From Cytophagales bacterium (GTDB taxonomy: Bacteria; Bacteroidota; Bacteroidia; Cytophagales; ES-bin-26): a DNA stretch of 12,005 nt. The stretch is taken from contig JACMKY010000392.1 in NCBI GenBank assembly GCA_014379925.1, positions 1 to 12,005 on the forward strand, read 5' to 3'. A program made the translations under genes and the position numbers. A model generated the notes under the pieces. That model was given only the letters and a program-made list of their open reading frames with translations, was not told the DNA's origin and did not search any database. Of the stretch, positions 1-6,442 are shown piece after piece. Position 1 is the first letter of the stretch, and each line of letters starts with the position of its first letter.

Positions 1-390
1 CGCTTCGAACTGTTGGCTTTTGCGGTATTTCACTTTGCTTTGTGCTGCCTGACCCAAGGATGGCTGATTGGCTTGACCGGGTTGGCGACCCTTTCTCTCA
101 TCTTGAAATTCAATTACCGTCATCGCCTTATTCAATTTTTTGCCCGCATTTCGTTTTCCCTTTACCTGGTTCACGACGTGGTTGGCGGCCGGTTGGTAGT
201 AATCGTTGGTAACCTCTTTGCCGAGAAGAACCTACTTACCAAAATGGTCGCCTTTTCGTTCGGTTTTCTGGTGAGCATCCTGACCGCCTACCTTTTTTAC
301 CGGTGGGTAGAAGCCCCTTTCCTGAAACTTTCCAAGCGGATTTCTTATTCCGTACCGGCTCACGAATCGATTTCTAAACCCGTTGGTTAA
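1..390 (+). CDS. Acyltransferase 3 family protein, C-terminal part (5' end outside window)
   Basis: This is the last 129 codons of an integral membrane acyltransferase of the OafA/YrhL type, open at the window's left edge. Family members move acetyl or other acyl groups onto sugars of surface glycans. The visible part holds hydrophobic segments at about residues 4-17, 20-36, 61-73 and 82-100. It also has the family's C-terminal signature: ARISFSLYLVHD (48-59), followed by a last membrane helix ending in FYRWVEAPFLKLSKR (99-113). The catalytic His region of the family lies near the N terminus and is not in the window. The coding frame runs from base 1 without a start; a TTG at 13 is internal, not a real start. 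It ends in TAA and is followed by a 223-base gap, so it may close an upstream transcription unit. The family call is firm. The acyl group and acceptor sugar cannot be read; O-acetylation of the polysaccharide made here is inference. Confidence 0.85.
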   Translation, partial: RFELLAFAVFHFALCCLTQGWLIGLTGLATLSLILKFNYRHRLIQFFARISFSLYLVHDVVGGRLVVIVGNLFAEKNLLTKMVAFSFGFLVSILTAYLFYRWVEAPFLKLSKRISYSVPAHESISKPVG

Positions 391-447
391 CCACCCACTA
401 CCGAACTTGTCACCGTCCGATTGTCTGCTCACCTAATTTCACTTGGG

Positions 448-588
448 TCGGACTCTGAGGGTAGAAAAAAAGCGAATGCGTCGACCGAAGCGGATTACCG
501 GGTGACGGTGCTGACTATCTTTACCCCGGTCCACCCATTTGCCCATTCCTGTCCTTGCTTCGAACAACCACCGAGGTTGGGTAATTGA
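448..588 (+). pseudogene. Possible degraded glycosyltransferase N-terminal fragment in the 391-613 gap
   Basis: The 223 bases between the acyltransferase and the next gene contain no convincing intact gene. Bases 466-513 read, in the acyltransferase frame after its stop, as KKANASTEADYRVTVL. This can be laid without gaps on residues 22-37 (KEADALAKSGYRVTVL) of the glycosyltransferase at 2363-3628, with 9 of 16 residues identical. The similarity fades after this stretch and the frame stops at 586-588. Seven A residues at 465-471 mark a place where a frameshift may have occurred. There is no good start codon. I read this as a possible relic of a lost glycosyltransferase. The YxVTVL strand is common in GT-B enzymes, so chance similarity cannot be excluded. 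The rest of the gap shows only a near-match (TATCTTTA at 516-523) to the Bacteroidota -7 box with no TTG at the right distance, so I do not call a promoter. Confidence 0.2.
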
Positions 589-613
589 CTGATTGCATTA
601 GCCGGTTTATTGC

Positions 614-1636
614 GTGAAAATAGCCATTACTGCCGATCCCGAAATTCCCGTTCCCCCCCGCTTGTACGGCGGCATTGAGCGCATCGTGGACCTGCTCGTG
701 CGGGGCTTGGTGGCCAGGGGGCACGAGGTGACCTTGTTTGCTCACCCGGCTTCGGAGGTTCCCTGCCAGTTAATTGCCTATCCCGGACGAAAAAGCCAAA
801 ACCGGTGGGACGTGGTGCGCAACGCGATGGTTGTCAGCCGGGTGTTGACTGGCAAATACGACCTGATCCACAGCTTCGGACGTTTGGTTTATTTAACTGC
901 TTTGTTGCCAGTGGCCCTACCCAAACTGATGAGCTACCAGCGAGAGCCTTCCGTTCCCCAGATTACCAAAGCCCTCCGGCTGGCCCGAAAAGGTACGCTA
1001 ACTTTTACCGGGTGTAGTGAGTACATCGCCGCCCAGATCCGGCCCTACGCGCCGGCGTACGCCGTTCCGAACGGGGTGGTGCTTCACAAGTACCAATTTA
1101 ATCCAACCGTGGCCACGGACGCGCCCCTGGTTTTTCTGGGTCGCGTGGAAGAAATCAAAGGCGCGCACCTCGCCATCGAGGTCGCCCGGCGGAGCGGCCG
1201 CCAACTGGTGATTGCCGGCAACGTGCCCGACGATGCCGCTTCCCGGGCGTACTTTCAACAATGCATCCGGCCCCACCTGGATGACCGGCAGATTCACTAC
1301 CTTGGCGCGGTGAACGATGCGCAAAAAAATGAACTCCTGGGCGGGGCTGCGGCCTTGCTGATGCCCGTTTTGTGGAATGAGCCCTTTGGCATCGTGATGG
1401 CGGAGGCGCTGGCCTGCGGTACCCCCGTGCTGGCATTTCCGCGCGGAGCCGTCCCGGAAGTGGTGCAGCACGGCACTAACGGCTTTTTGTGCGCCTCAAC
1501 GGATGAAATGAGCCAAGCCGTAGCAACCGTCAATTCCCTCAATCGGGTCGATTGCCGACGCACCTGCGAAGAGCGGTTCAGCGATCAGGCCATTGTGGGT
1601 GCCTACCAAACCATTTACGTTCAGTTAACCCGGTAA
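614..1636 (+). CDS. Glycosyltransferase family 4 (GT-B fold)
   Basis: This 340-residue retaining GT4 enzyme transfers a sugar from a nucleotide-sugar donor to a lipid-linked or growing glycan at the cytoplasmic side of the membrane. The N-terminal acceptor domain begins MKIAITADPEIPVPPRLYGG; the GGIE at 19-22 is the glycine-rich loop typical of GT4 enzymes. The C-terminal donor domain shows FLGRVEEIKG (174-183), with R177 and K182 in the positions of the phosphate-contacting Arg and Lys. The EX7E motif is intact (E256-PFGIVMA-E264) and is followed by ALACGTPVLAF. Length is close to the family norm. The GTG start is chosen because it gives the usual MKIAI beta strand at the N terminus; no Shine-Dalgarno sequence is visible. 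It is the first gene of a forward block, and the next gene starts 4 bases after its stop, so co-transcription is likely. Donor and acceptor sugars cannot be deduced. Confidence 0.9.
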   Translation: MKIAITADPEIPVPPRLYGGIERIVDLLVRGLVARGHEVTLFAHPASEVPCQLIAYPGRKSQNRWDVVRNAMVVSRVLTGKYDLIHSFGRLVYLTALLPVALPKLMSYQREPSVPQITKALRLARKGTLTFTGCSEYIAAQIRPYAPAYAVPNGVVLHKYQFNPTVATDAPLVFLGRVEEIKGAHLAIEVARRSGRQLVIAGNVPDDAASRAYFQQCIRPHLDDRQIHYLGAVNDAQKNELLGGAAALLMPVLWNEPFGIVMAEALACGTPVLAFPRGAVPEVVQHGTNGFLCASTDEMSQAVATVNSLNRVDCRRTCEERFSDQAIVGAYQTIYVQLTR

Positions 1637-1640
1637 GAAA

Positions 1641-2363
1641 ATGTCAACGCTGTCTCGGTGGATTCCGGCGGATTGGAAGGTGAAAATCAAGCAGAAACTG
1701 GGCGTACCCGGTATGTTCTGGAGTTTGGAAAATCTGAAGAACAACGGATTTCATCCCCGCAAAATCATTGACATCGGTGCCTACCAGGGCGAGTGGACCC
1801 AGGAGGCGCTCGCGATTTTTCCCGCCGCCAGTTTCCTGATGGTGGAAGCACAAAGCATCAAGGAACCCTTTTTATCCAAACTGGCCGGGGCTAACCCGGA
1901 TCAGCTGCAATACAGTATAGCCCTGCTGGGAGCGGACAACGACGCGGAAGTGGTTTTTCACGAAATGGAAACGGCCAGCTCCGTTCTGACCGAGCACTAC
2001 GCCACCTCCGCCACCCCGACCACCAAGAAAACGGTGCAGTTGGACGCCTTGACGAAGGCGCGCGGGTTTGAAGGGGCCAATTTTTTGAAATTGGACACGC
2101 AAGGCTACGAACTGGAGATTCTCAAAGGCGGGGAAAACACGCTCCGGCGCGCGGAAGCGGTTTTGATGGAAGTTTCTTTACTCGACATCCACCGCGGCGT
2201 TCCGCTGATGCGGGAAGTGGTTGATTTCATGGGCGATCGGGGCTTCCAGGTTTACGATATCTGTTCGTTTACCCGGCGGCCCCTGGACAAAGCCCTCTGG
2301 CAAACCGATATGATCTTTGTAAAAAAGGAGTCCGCTCTGCTTTCGGACAAAAGATACGCCTGA
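1641..2363 (+). CDS. FkbM family SAM-dependent methyltransferase
   Basis: This 240-residue Rossmann-fold methyltransferase of the FkbM type probably O-methylates a hydroxyl of the glycan or its precursor using S-adenosylmethionine. The SAM-binding loop is IIDIGAYQGEWTQ (42-54), with the acidic VEAQ at the end of strand 2 (68-71). The family-typical block NFLKLDTQGYELEILKGGE spans 147-165, and AEAVLMEVSL is at 171-180. The ATG start follows an A-rich stretch (taagaaa) just after the previous stop. Its TGA overlaps the next gene's ATG in a TGATG arrangement at 2361-2365, a sign of translational coupling. FkbM enzymes are frequent in bacterial polysaccharide loci, and the neighbours on both sides are glycosyltransferases, which supports a sugar methylation role (inference). 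No membrane segment is seen. Confidence 0.9.
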   Translation: MSTLSRWIPADWKVKIKQKLGVPGMFWSLENLKNNGFHPRKIIDIGAYQGEWTQEALAIFPAASFLMVEAQSIKEPFLSKLAGANPDQLQYSIALLGADNDAEVVFHEMETASSVLTEHYATSATPTTKKTVQLDALTKARGFEGANFLKLDTQGYELEILKGGENTLRRAEAVLMEVSLLDIHRGVPLMREVVDFMGDRGFQVYDICSFTRRPLDKALWQTDMIFVKKESALLSDKRYA

Positions 2364-3628
2364 TGGCCAGGAAGACCGTCGTTCTGATCACCACCGGCCA
2401 ACCTTCCACCAATCCTCGGTTAGTGAAGGAAGCGGACGCCTTGGCAAAATCCGGTTACCGGGTAACCGTGCTGTATTGCTTCTGGAGCCAGTGGGCCTTG
2501 GCGGCGGACAAAGAACTGTTGGCGAACAAATCCGGGAAATTCGTGCTGGTGGGCGGCGAACCCCGCACCCGCCGGGGGGTATACTGGTGGACCCGGGTAA
2601 GAACAAAAATAGCGCAAAAGTTGGCTGACAAATTCGGTGCTCGCTGGTTCTTAGCCGAATACGCGCGTTGCCGCTGTTATCCCGAGTTGCTCACCCAAGC
2701 CCGGGCCAACCGGGCCGATCTCTACATTGCGCATACGCTGGGTGCTTTGCCCGTGGCCGTCCGGGCGGCGCGTTATCACCGGGCAAAAGCAGGATTTGAT
2801 GCCGAAGATTTTCACCGGGCCGAAACCGCCAACTTGCCGGAAAAGTCCTTGGAACAAATTCTTTACTTGGAAGACACGTACCTGCCCGACGTAGATTACC
2901 TGACCGCTGCCAGTCCGCTGATCGGCAAAGCCTACGGCAGCCTGTACCCGGATCTGCGGCCAGTGACCATCAATAACGTTTTTTCAATTGCGCAACAACT
3001 TCCGGCGCTTCCATTGCTAGGCGAGAAAGCATTGAAATTATTTTGGTTTTCTCAAACCGTGGGCAGCAACCGCGGAATAGAAGAGGCCATTCACGCCATC
3101 GGGATTACAAAAAAGCGGGACATTCTTCTCCATCTATTGGGGTCTTGCAGTGCTGCGGTGCGAGCCGATCTGGAAGAACTGGCAACCCGGCGGGGTCTTC
3201 AACGTGATCAGCTGGTTTTCATGCCAACCGTAGCCCCGGATCGGCTTATCCGAATTGCTGCCCAATTTGACGTAGGTCTGGCCTTGGAGTTAGCGGTTCC
3301 ACTCAACCGCGACCTGGCGCTTACGAACAAAATATTTACCTACCTCTTAGCCGGCAACGCAATTATCGCTTCCAACACCCGTAGCCAGGCTGCCTTCATG
3401 AATCAATATCCGGCAATTGGTAAAACGTACGACATCGGTGACGTACCAACGTTTGCCTCGCATATTCAATATTTTTACGAAAACCGAGGGGCATTAAACC
3501 AGTGTAAGCTACAAGCCTGGGAATTGGGTAAAAATGAACTGAATTGGGAAAAGGAAAGGGTCCGGTTCCTGCGCATCGTAGAAGGGGTGCTGGGTCCGGC
3601 ACCCGTAGAAAGCGGGAACCAAGTTTAA
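2363..3628 (+). CDS. GT-B glycosyltransferase, Bacteroidota type, without a canonical EX7E
   Basis: This 421-residue protein looks like a two-domain GT-B glycosyltransferase. The N terminus carries LITTGQPSTNPRLVKEADAL (8-27), a segment I associate with a Bacteroidota glycosyltransferase group, then GYRVTVLYCFW. Further marks are IAHTLGALPVAVRAAR (122-137), FDAEDFHR (145-152) and the donor-domain opening LFWFSQTVGSNRGIEEAI (226-243). In the donor site, TNKIFTYLLAGNAIIAS (321-337) occupies the place where related enzymes have a K-x-x-E/D-Y-L-A-x-G motif. Here the acidic position is T326, and no EX7E is present nearby (E309 is followed by D317). The ATG overlaps the previous stop by one base. 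The next gene begins 24 bases after the stop in the same reading frame. The general function is secure; sugar specificity and full catalytic competence are not. Confidence 0.8.
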   Translation: MARKTVVLITTGQPSTNPRLVKEADALAKSGYRVTVLYCFWSQWALAADKELLANKSGKFVLVGGEPRTRRGVYWWTRVRTKIAQKLADKFGARWFLAEYARCRCYPELLTQARANRADLYIAHTLGALPVAVRAARYHRAKAGFDAEDFHRAETANLPEKSLEQILYLEDTYLPDVDYLTAASPLIGKAYGSLYPDLRPVTINNVFSIAQQLPALPLLGEKALKLFWFSQTVGSNRGIEEAIHAIGITKKRDILLHLLGSCSAAVRADLEELATRRGLQRDQLVFMPTVAPDRLIRIAAQFDVGLALELAVPLNRDLALTNKIFTYLLAGNAIIASNTRSQAAFMNQYPAIGKTYDIGDVPTFASHIQYFYENRGALNQCKLQAWELGKNELNWEKERVRFLRIVEGVLGPAPVESGNQV

Positions 3629-3652
3629 TCTTTATACGCTCCGGTAAAATCA

Positions 3653-4945
3653 TTGAAGGCCTTGCTCATCATCTCCCCTAATTTCCCGCCCATCAACGCG
3701 GCGGACATGCACCGGGTAAGGCAAAGCGTGGGGTACTTTCGGGAAATGGGTTGGCAGCCCACGGTGGTCATGGTGGATCCCGCCGATTCGGAATTCAAGA
3801 GCGATCCGTTGCTCGAACAAACCTTGCCCGAACAACTGGAAATCATTCGCGTGGGGGCCTTCTCCACCCGTTGGACCCGAAAGCTGGGCCTGGGCAGCCT
3901 GGCCCTCCGGTCCCTGTGGTTTTATTTCCGGGAGGTGAATGCCCTGCTCCGGCGGCGGAAGTTCGACCTGGTTTATTTTTCCACTACTATGTTTCCGGTA
4001 TTGATCCTGGGGGCTTACTGGAAAAAACGGTTCAAAATTCCCTACGTCATTGATATGCAGGATCCCTGGCACAGCGAATATTACCAGGACAAGCCCGCGC
4101 ACGAACGGCCGCCCAAGTACTGGTTCGCTTATCGCCTCAACCAATACCTGGAGCCGATCGCGATGCGCCAAGTGGGCGGTATCATCGCCGTATCCGAAGC
4201 CTACCACCAGACCTTGCAGACGAGGTACCCCAATATCCGTCCCGAAAACTGTACCGTCATTCCCTTCGGCGCCTTTCAGAAAGACCTGGATGTGCTGCAA
4301 AACCAAATCATTCCCAACCGTTTCTTTCGCGCTTCTCCGGAGTTCATCCACTTGGCTTACGTCGGGCGGGCGGGCCACGACATGCGCTTTGCCCTCACGC
4401 AGGTATTCCGGGCTTTCCGGAAGGGACTGGAACAAGATCCCGCCTTGTTCGGAAAAGTCCGGATGTATTTCATCGGTACGGATTACGCCCCCGAGCACCA
4501 GAGCCGGAAAACCGTCGTACCCGTCGCCGAAAATGAAGGGGTTGCCGATTACGTAACGGAGCACCCGTTCCGCGTTCCGTACTTTGCCGGGTTGCAGATT
4601 CTGCGGGATGCGGATGGGTTGCTGATGCCCGGTTCCGACGATCCCCGGTATACCGCGTCCAAACTCTACCCGTATATCCTGGCTAAACGTCCGTTGCTCG
4701 CGGTTTTCCACGAGAAGAGCAGTGTAGTCCGCATTCTGCGGGAAACAAACGCGGGCGTAGTCGTCCCTTTTTCTAAAGGAAAGGATGTATCAGAAGCAGT
4801 ATACTTGGCTTGGCAGCGTATTTTGCGAGAACTGCCTTTTTCTCCGCCTACCAATTGGCAAGCCTTTGAGCCTTATATGGCCAGAGAGATGACCAGAAAG
4901 CAAGTATATTTTTTTGAGTATGTTCTTTCAAAGCAGCCGGAGTAG
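3653..4945 (+). CDS. GT-B glycosyltransferase, GT4-like
   Basis: This 430-residue glycosyltransferase opens MKALLIISPNFPPINAADMH (1-20), the FPP...H.R acceptor-domain entry seen in many GT4-like enzymes. It then shows YVIDMQDPWHSEYY (131-144), GGIIAVSEAYHQ (175-186), LAYVGRAGHDM (234-244) and a donor-site block ending DGLLMPGSDDPRYTASKLYP (321-340) and YILAKRPLLAVFHEKSS (341-357). The usual acidic residue of the SKLxEYLA motif is P340 and the following glycine is K345, so the canonical EX7E is missing. The start is TTG. There is no ATG before residue 19, which would remove the conserved SPNFPP strand, and the frame is open upstream only to the preceding gene's own stop. It is the last gene of the first forward block and faces the reverse-strand methyltransferase across 106 bases, where I see no strong terminator hairpin. 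A long reverse-strand open frame inside it is a shadow. Confidence 0.8.
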   Translation: MKALLIISPNFPPINAADMHRVRQSVGYFREMGWQPTVVMVDPADSEFKSDPLLEQTLPEQLEIIRVGAFSTRWTRKLGLGSLALRSLWFYFREVNALLRRRKFDLVYFSTTMFPVLILGAYWKKRFKIPYVIDMQDPWHSEYYQDKPAHERPPKYWFAYRLNQYLEPIAMRQVGGIIAVSEAYHQTLQTRYPNIRPENCTVIPFGAFQKDLDVLQNQIIPNRFFRASPEFIHLAYVGRAGHDMRFALTQVFRAFRKGLEQDPALFGKVRMYFIGTDYAPEHQSRKTVVPVAENEGVADYVTEHPFRVPYFAGLQILRDADGLLMPGSDDPRYTASKLYPYILAKRPLLAVFHEKSSVVRILRETNAGVVVPFSKGKDVSEAVYLAWQRILRELPFSPPTNWQAFEPYMAREMTRKQVYFFEYVLSKQPE

Positions 4946-5008
4946 CCCTCCAATCCGATCAATCAACCCACAGTCGTCTTCGGTGAACGCTAGAAACGCA
5001 GGAACAAT

Positions 5009-5047
5009 CAGCTTGGCAAACAACGACGATAATTCAGCCTGGCAAGC
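5009..5047. repeat. Short imperfect direct repeat between convergent genes
   Basis: The 106 bases between the two convergent genes contain two copies of a 13-base near-repeat, CAGCTTGGCAAAC (5009-5021) and CAGCCTGGCAAGC (5035-5047), with 11 of 13 bases identical and a 26-base period. GCTTG and CAAGC could also pair around a 26-base loop, but this is too weak to call a terminator. No function is assigned and chance is possible. Confidence 0.25.
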
Positions 5048-5051
5048 ATGG

Positions 5052-6044
5052 TCAAGCAATGCCCGAAATCGCGAAACTACCGCCCTTCCTCAATTTAGAA
5101 AACGAAAAAGCCATTTTCAACAGAGCCGGGATGGCCAACAAAGCCAAGAAAGGCACCCGTACTCGCTTGTCTCTCAATTTGTATACTTGCGACGCCAGTG
5201 TGTTTTTCCGGGTTGCGTCGTGGATAAGCTTCAGGTGCAGCGCGCCGGTTATGTTGGCGTACGAATCTGGTTGGCGTATTGCCGTGGAAGTTTTGAAGCC
5301 TGCTTCATTGAGGGCAATTTTCAGGCTGTTGGGAGTCCACTTGTTGATGTGGTTGGGAGGCATGTCGGCGCAACCCGTTACGATCTCCTGTAAAATCATG
5401 GCATCGCAATCCGGAACCGTCAGGATAATGTTTCCCCCCGGTTTGAGCAGTCGTTTGCAAGCCGACAGCAGGTCCCTGAAATCGGACAAGTGTTCCAACA
5501 CTTGGAAAACCGTGACGTAATCGAATTTTCCCGGGTATTGCTCCACCGCTTCAGTTACGTCAGCGAAAACGGTGATGCCTTTGCTTTTCAGTTCGTTGCG
5601 GGTGGTCTCACTGCCTTCCAGCGCGAAACATTCAAAATTTTCCTTCATTCTCACCAGAAACTGTCCCTCTCCCGCGCCCACGTCCAGTAGCTTGCCCGAC
5701 CCGGAAGAGGCGTTAATTTTGTTGCGTGCGTAGTCGAAATCCCACTTCCAACCCGGGTATCCTTTCTGCTCGTGCAGAATCGAGTAGAATTCTTCGTCTC
5801 CACCCACGTAGGGATGGCCGAATCCAAAGCCGCAATCCAAGCACCGCAGGAATTTGCTTTCATCCGCCTTCCACAAACGCCGGATGCAGTGTAACAACCG
5901 CTGGTTCCGGTCTTGATCACGCGTGGGAGGACAAAAGTGAGCTGCTGCTTCCGAAACCGTATACGTGTTGATGGTCTCTTTCCCGCTCAGGGAATCACAG
6001 ACCGGGCAGGGAGTGGTTGAGTAATTAAACGTTGCGTTTTTCAT
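5052..6044 (-). CDS. Class I SAM methyltransferase with N-terminal Cys4 zinc-ribbon-like region
   Basis: This 330-residue methyltransferase of the Methyltransf_23-like group is the only reverse-strand gene here. An N-terminal region has two CxxC pairs (CPVC at 13-16 and CLDCGFGF at 68-75) that resemble a split zinc ribbon, with about 50 residues between them. The catalytic domain holds LLDVGAGEGQFL (119-130; SAM loop), FALEG (140-144; acidic end of strand 2), FDYVTVFQVLEHLSDF (174-189) and LLKPGGNIILTVPD (199-212). PPNHINKWTPNSL (229-241) is a family-typical segment. A basic and hydrophobic C-terminal tail (about 292-321) might touch the membrane. ATG start; no clear Shine-Dalgarno. It is transcribed alone, toward the preceding glycosyltransferase and away from the next operon, from a 398-base gap with a candidate promoter. 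Sugar O- or C-methylation in polysaccharide synthesis is inferred from context; the acceptor is unknown. Confidence 0.85.
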   Translation of the reverse strand: MKNATFNYSTTPCPVCDSLSGKETINTYTVSEAAAHFCPPTRDQDRNQRLLHCIRRLWKADESKFLRCLDCGFGFGHPYVGGDEEFYSILHEQKGYPGWKWDFDYARNKINASSGSGKLLDVGAGEGQFLVRMKENFECFALEGSETTRNELKSKGITVFADVTEAVEQYPGKFDYVTVFQVLEHLSDFRDLLSACKRLLKPGGNIILTVPDCDAMILQEIVTGCADMPPNHINKWTPNSLKIALNEAGFKTSTAIRQPDSYANITGALHLKLIHDATRKNTLASQVYKLRDKRVRVPFLALLAIPALLKMAFSFSKLRKGGSFAISGIA

Positions 6045-6277
6045 AATACAGGGGCAGGGTATAGCTCATTACGGGGTTTCACGGCTTGCGCTTATCTGTC
6101 AGGTGACAAACTGCTTACTCAAGGGCAAACAAGCAAAAATTTTACCGCCTGTTCTCTCACACAATTGCAAGGACCTTGGTAAAACGTCTTTCTAGAAGGC
6201 CCGACAAGCAGACCGTTGTCACCAAACAATCAGCGACAATAAGAGAATAATTGTTGCCTGGCCGCTGAAAATACCAG

Positions 6278-6310
6278 CAAAGGTAGTTATCATCGCACTG
6301 GCAAACGCAA
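6278..6310 (-). promoter_or_regulatory. Candidate Bacteroidota-type promoter for the reverse methyltransferase
   Basis: On the reverse strand TACCTTTG (6285 to 6278) is a perfect match to the TAnnTTTG -7 element known for Bacteroidota primary sigma factor. A TTG (6310 to 6308) lies 22 bases upstream, at the long end of the usual spacing of roughly 19 bases. Transcription would start near 6271 and leave a leader of about 225 bases before the ATG at 6044. This is a motif match only. Confidence 0.3.
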
Positions 6311-6315
6311 CGGTA

Positions 6316-6381
6316 GAGTTGGATGTAATTGCAGTGGTCGCATTTTGCAAATGCTACATTCACTGCGACGGCTTCCAACTC
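6316..6381. other. Nested inverted repeat / hairpin, 66 bases
   Basis: Three coaxial perfect inverted repeats are nested here. The outer stem is GAGTTGGA (6316-6323) with TCCAACTC (6374-6381), 8 bp. The middle stem is GCAGTG (6331-6336) with CACTGC (6361-6366), 6 bp, extendable by a U-G and a U-A pair (6330/6367, 6329/6368). The inner stem is GCATTT (6340-6345) with AAATGC (6349-6354), 6 bp, closed by a TGC triloop. The GT at 6337-6338 can pair with the AC at 6356-6357 between the middle and inner stems. In the forward direction the structure is followed by GTTTTC and ends 61 bases before the next gene's start. It could be a leader RNA structure, a weak attenuator, a cruciform operator or a decayed mobile repeat. 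The U run is too short and the stems too interrupted for a standard intrinsic terminator. The base pairing is directly seen; any role is inference. Confidence 0.45.
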
Positions 6382-6435
6382 GTTTTCAACGCTTGATTCG
6401 CATTCATAACTCAACACTGCCGAAAAGCATTCTCT

Positions 6436-6440
6436 GGAGG
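6436..6440 (+). promoter_or_regulatory. Shine-Dalgarno-like GGAGG before the TTG start at 6443
   Basis: GGAGG ends only 2 bases before the TTG start used for the glycosyltransferase, which is closer than usual; an ATT at 6446 would be 5 bases away. It is the strongest Shine-Dalgarno match before any gene here and helps place the start within a few bases. Confidence 0.4.
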
Positions 6441-6442
6441 AT

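Larger units (their letters stand above)
6045..6442. other. Divergent intergenic region, 398 bases, no supported gene
   Basis: This gap separates the reverse methyltransferase from the second forward block. By my count bases 6121-6420 are about 45% G+C, apparently lower than most of the coding DNA around it. It contains a candidate reverse-strand promoter (6278-6310) and a nested hairpin (6316-6381), annotated separately. Short palindromes also occur: TGTCAGGTGACA (6097-6108), CAAGGACCTTG (6168-6178) and TTCTAGAA (6190-6197), plus a weaker bulged stem at 6254-6280. These could be operator or RNA structure elements; none matches a regulator site I can name. No forward-strand TAnnTTTG box was found for the downstream operon. 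A cysteine-rich reverse open frame at 6157-6477 crosses the gap but overlaps the next gene's start and is not called. Confidence 0.5.

Noticed and set aside
497..530. Inverted repeat ACCGGG/CCCGGT as a terminator after the acyltransferase
   Set aside because: Only six pairs around a 22-base loop with no U run, more than 100 bases after the stop.
998..1471. 157-codon reverse open frame
   Set aside because: Shadow of the donor domain of the GT4 gene at 614-1636; no domain features.
3650..4711. 353-codon open frame on the reverse strand
   Set aside because: It lies almost wholly inside a forward glycosyltransferase with clear motifs. Its translation shows no recognisable domain and it looks like a mirror frame of codon bias.
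4914..5393. 159-codon forward open frame across the convergent junction
   Set aside because: Overlaps the end of one gene and the reverse methyltransferase, low-complexity serine-rich start, no family resemblance.
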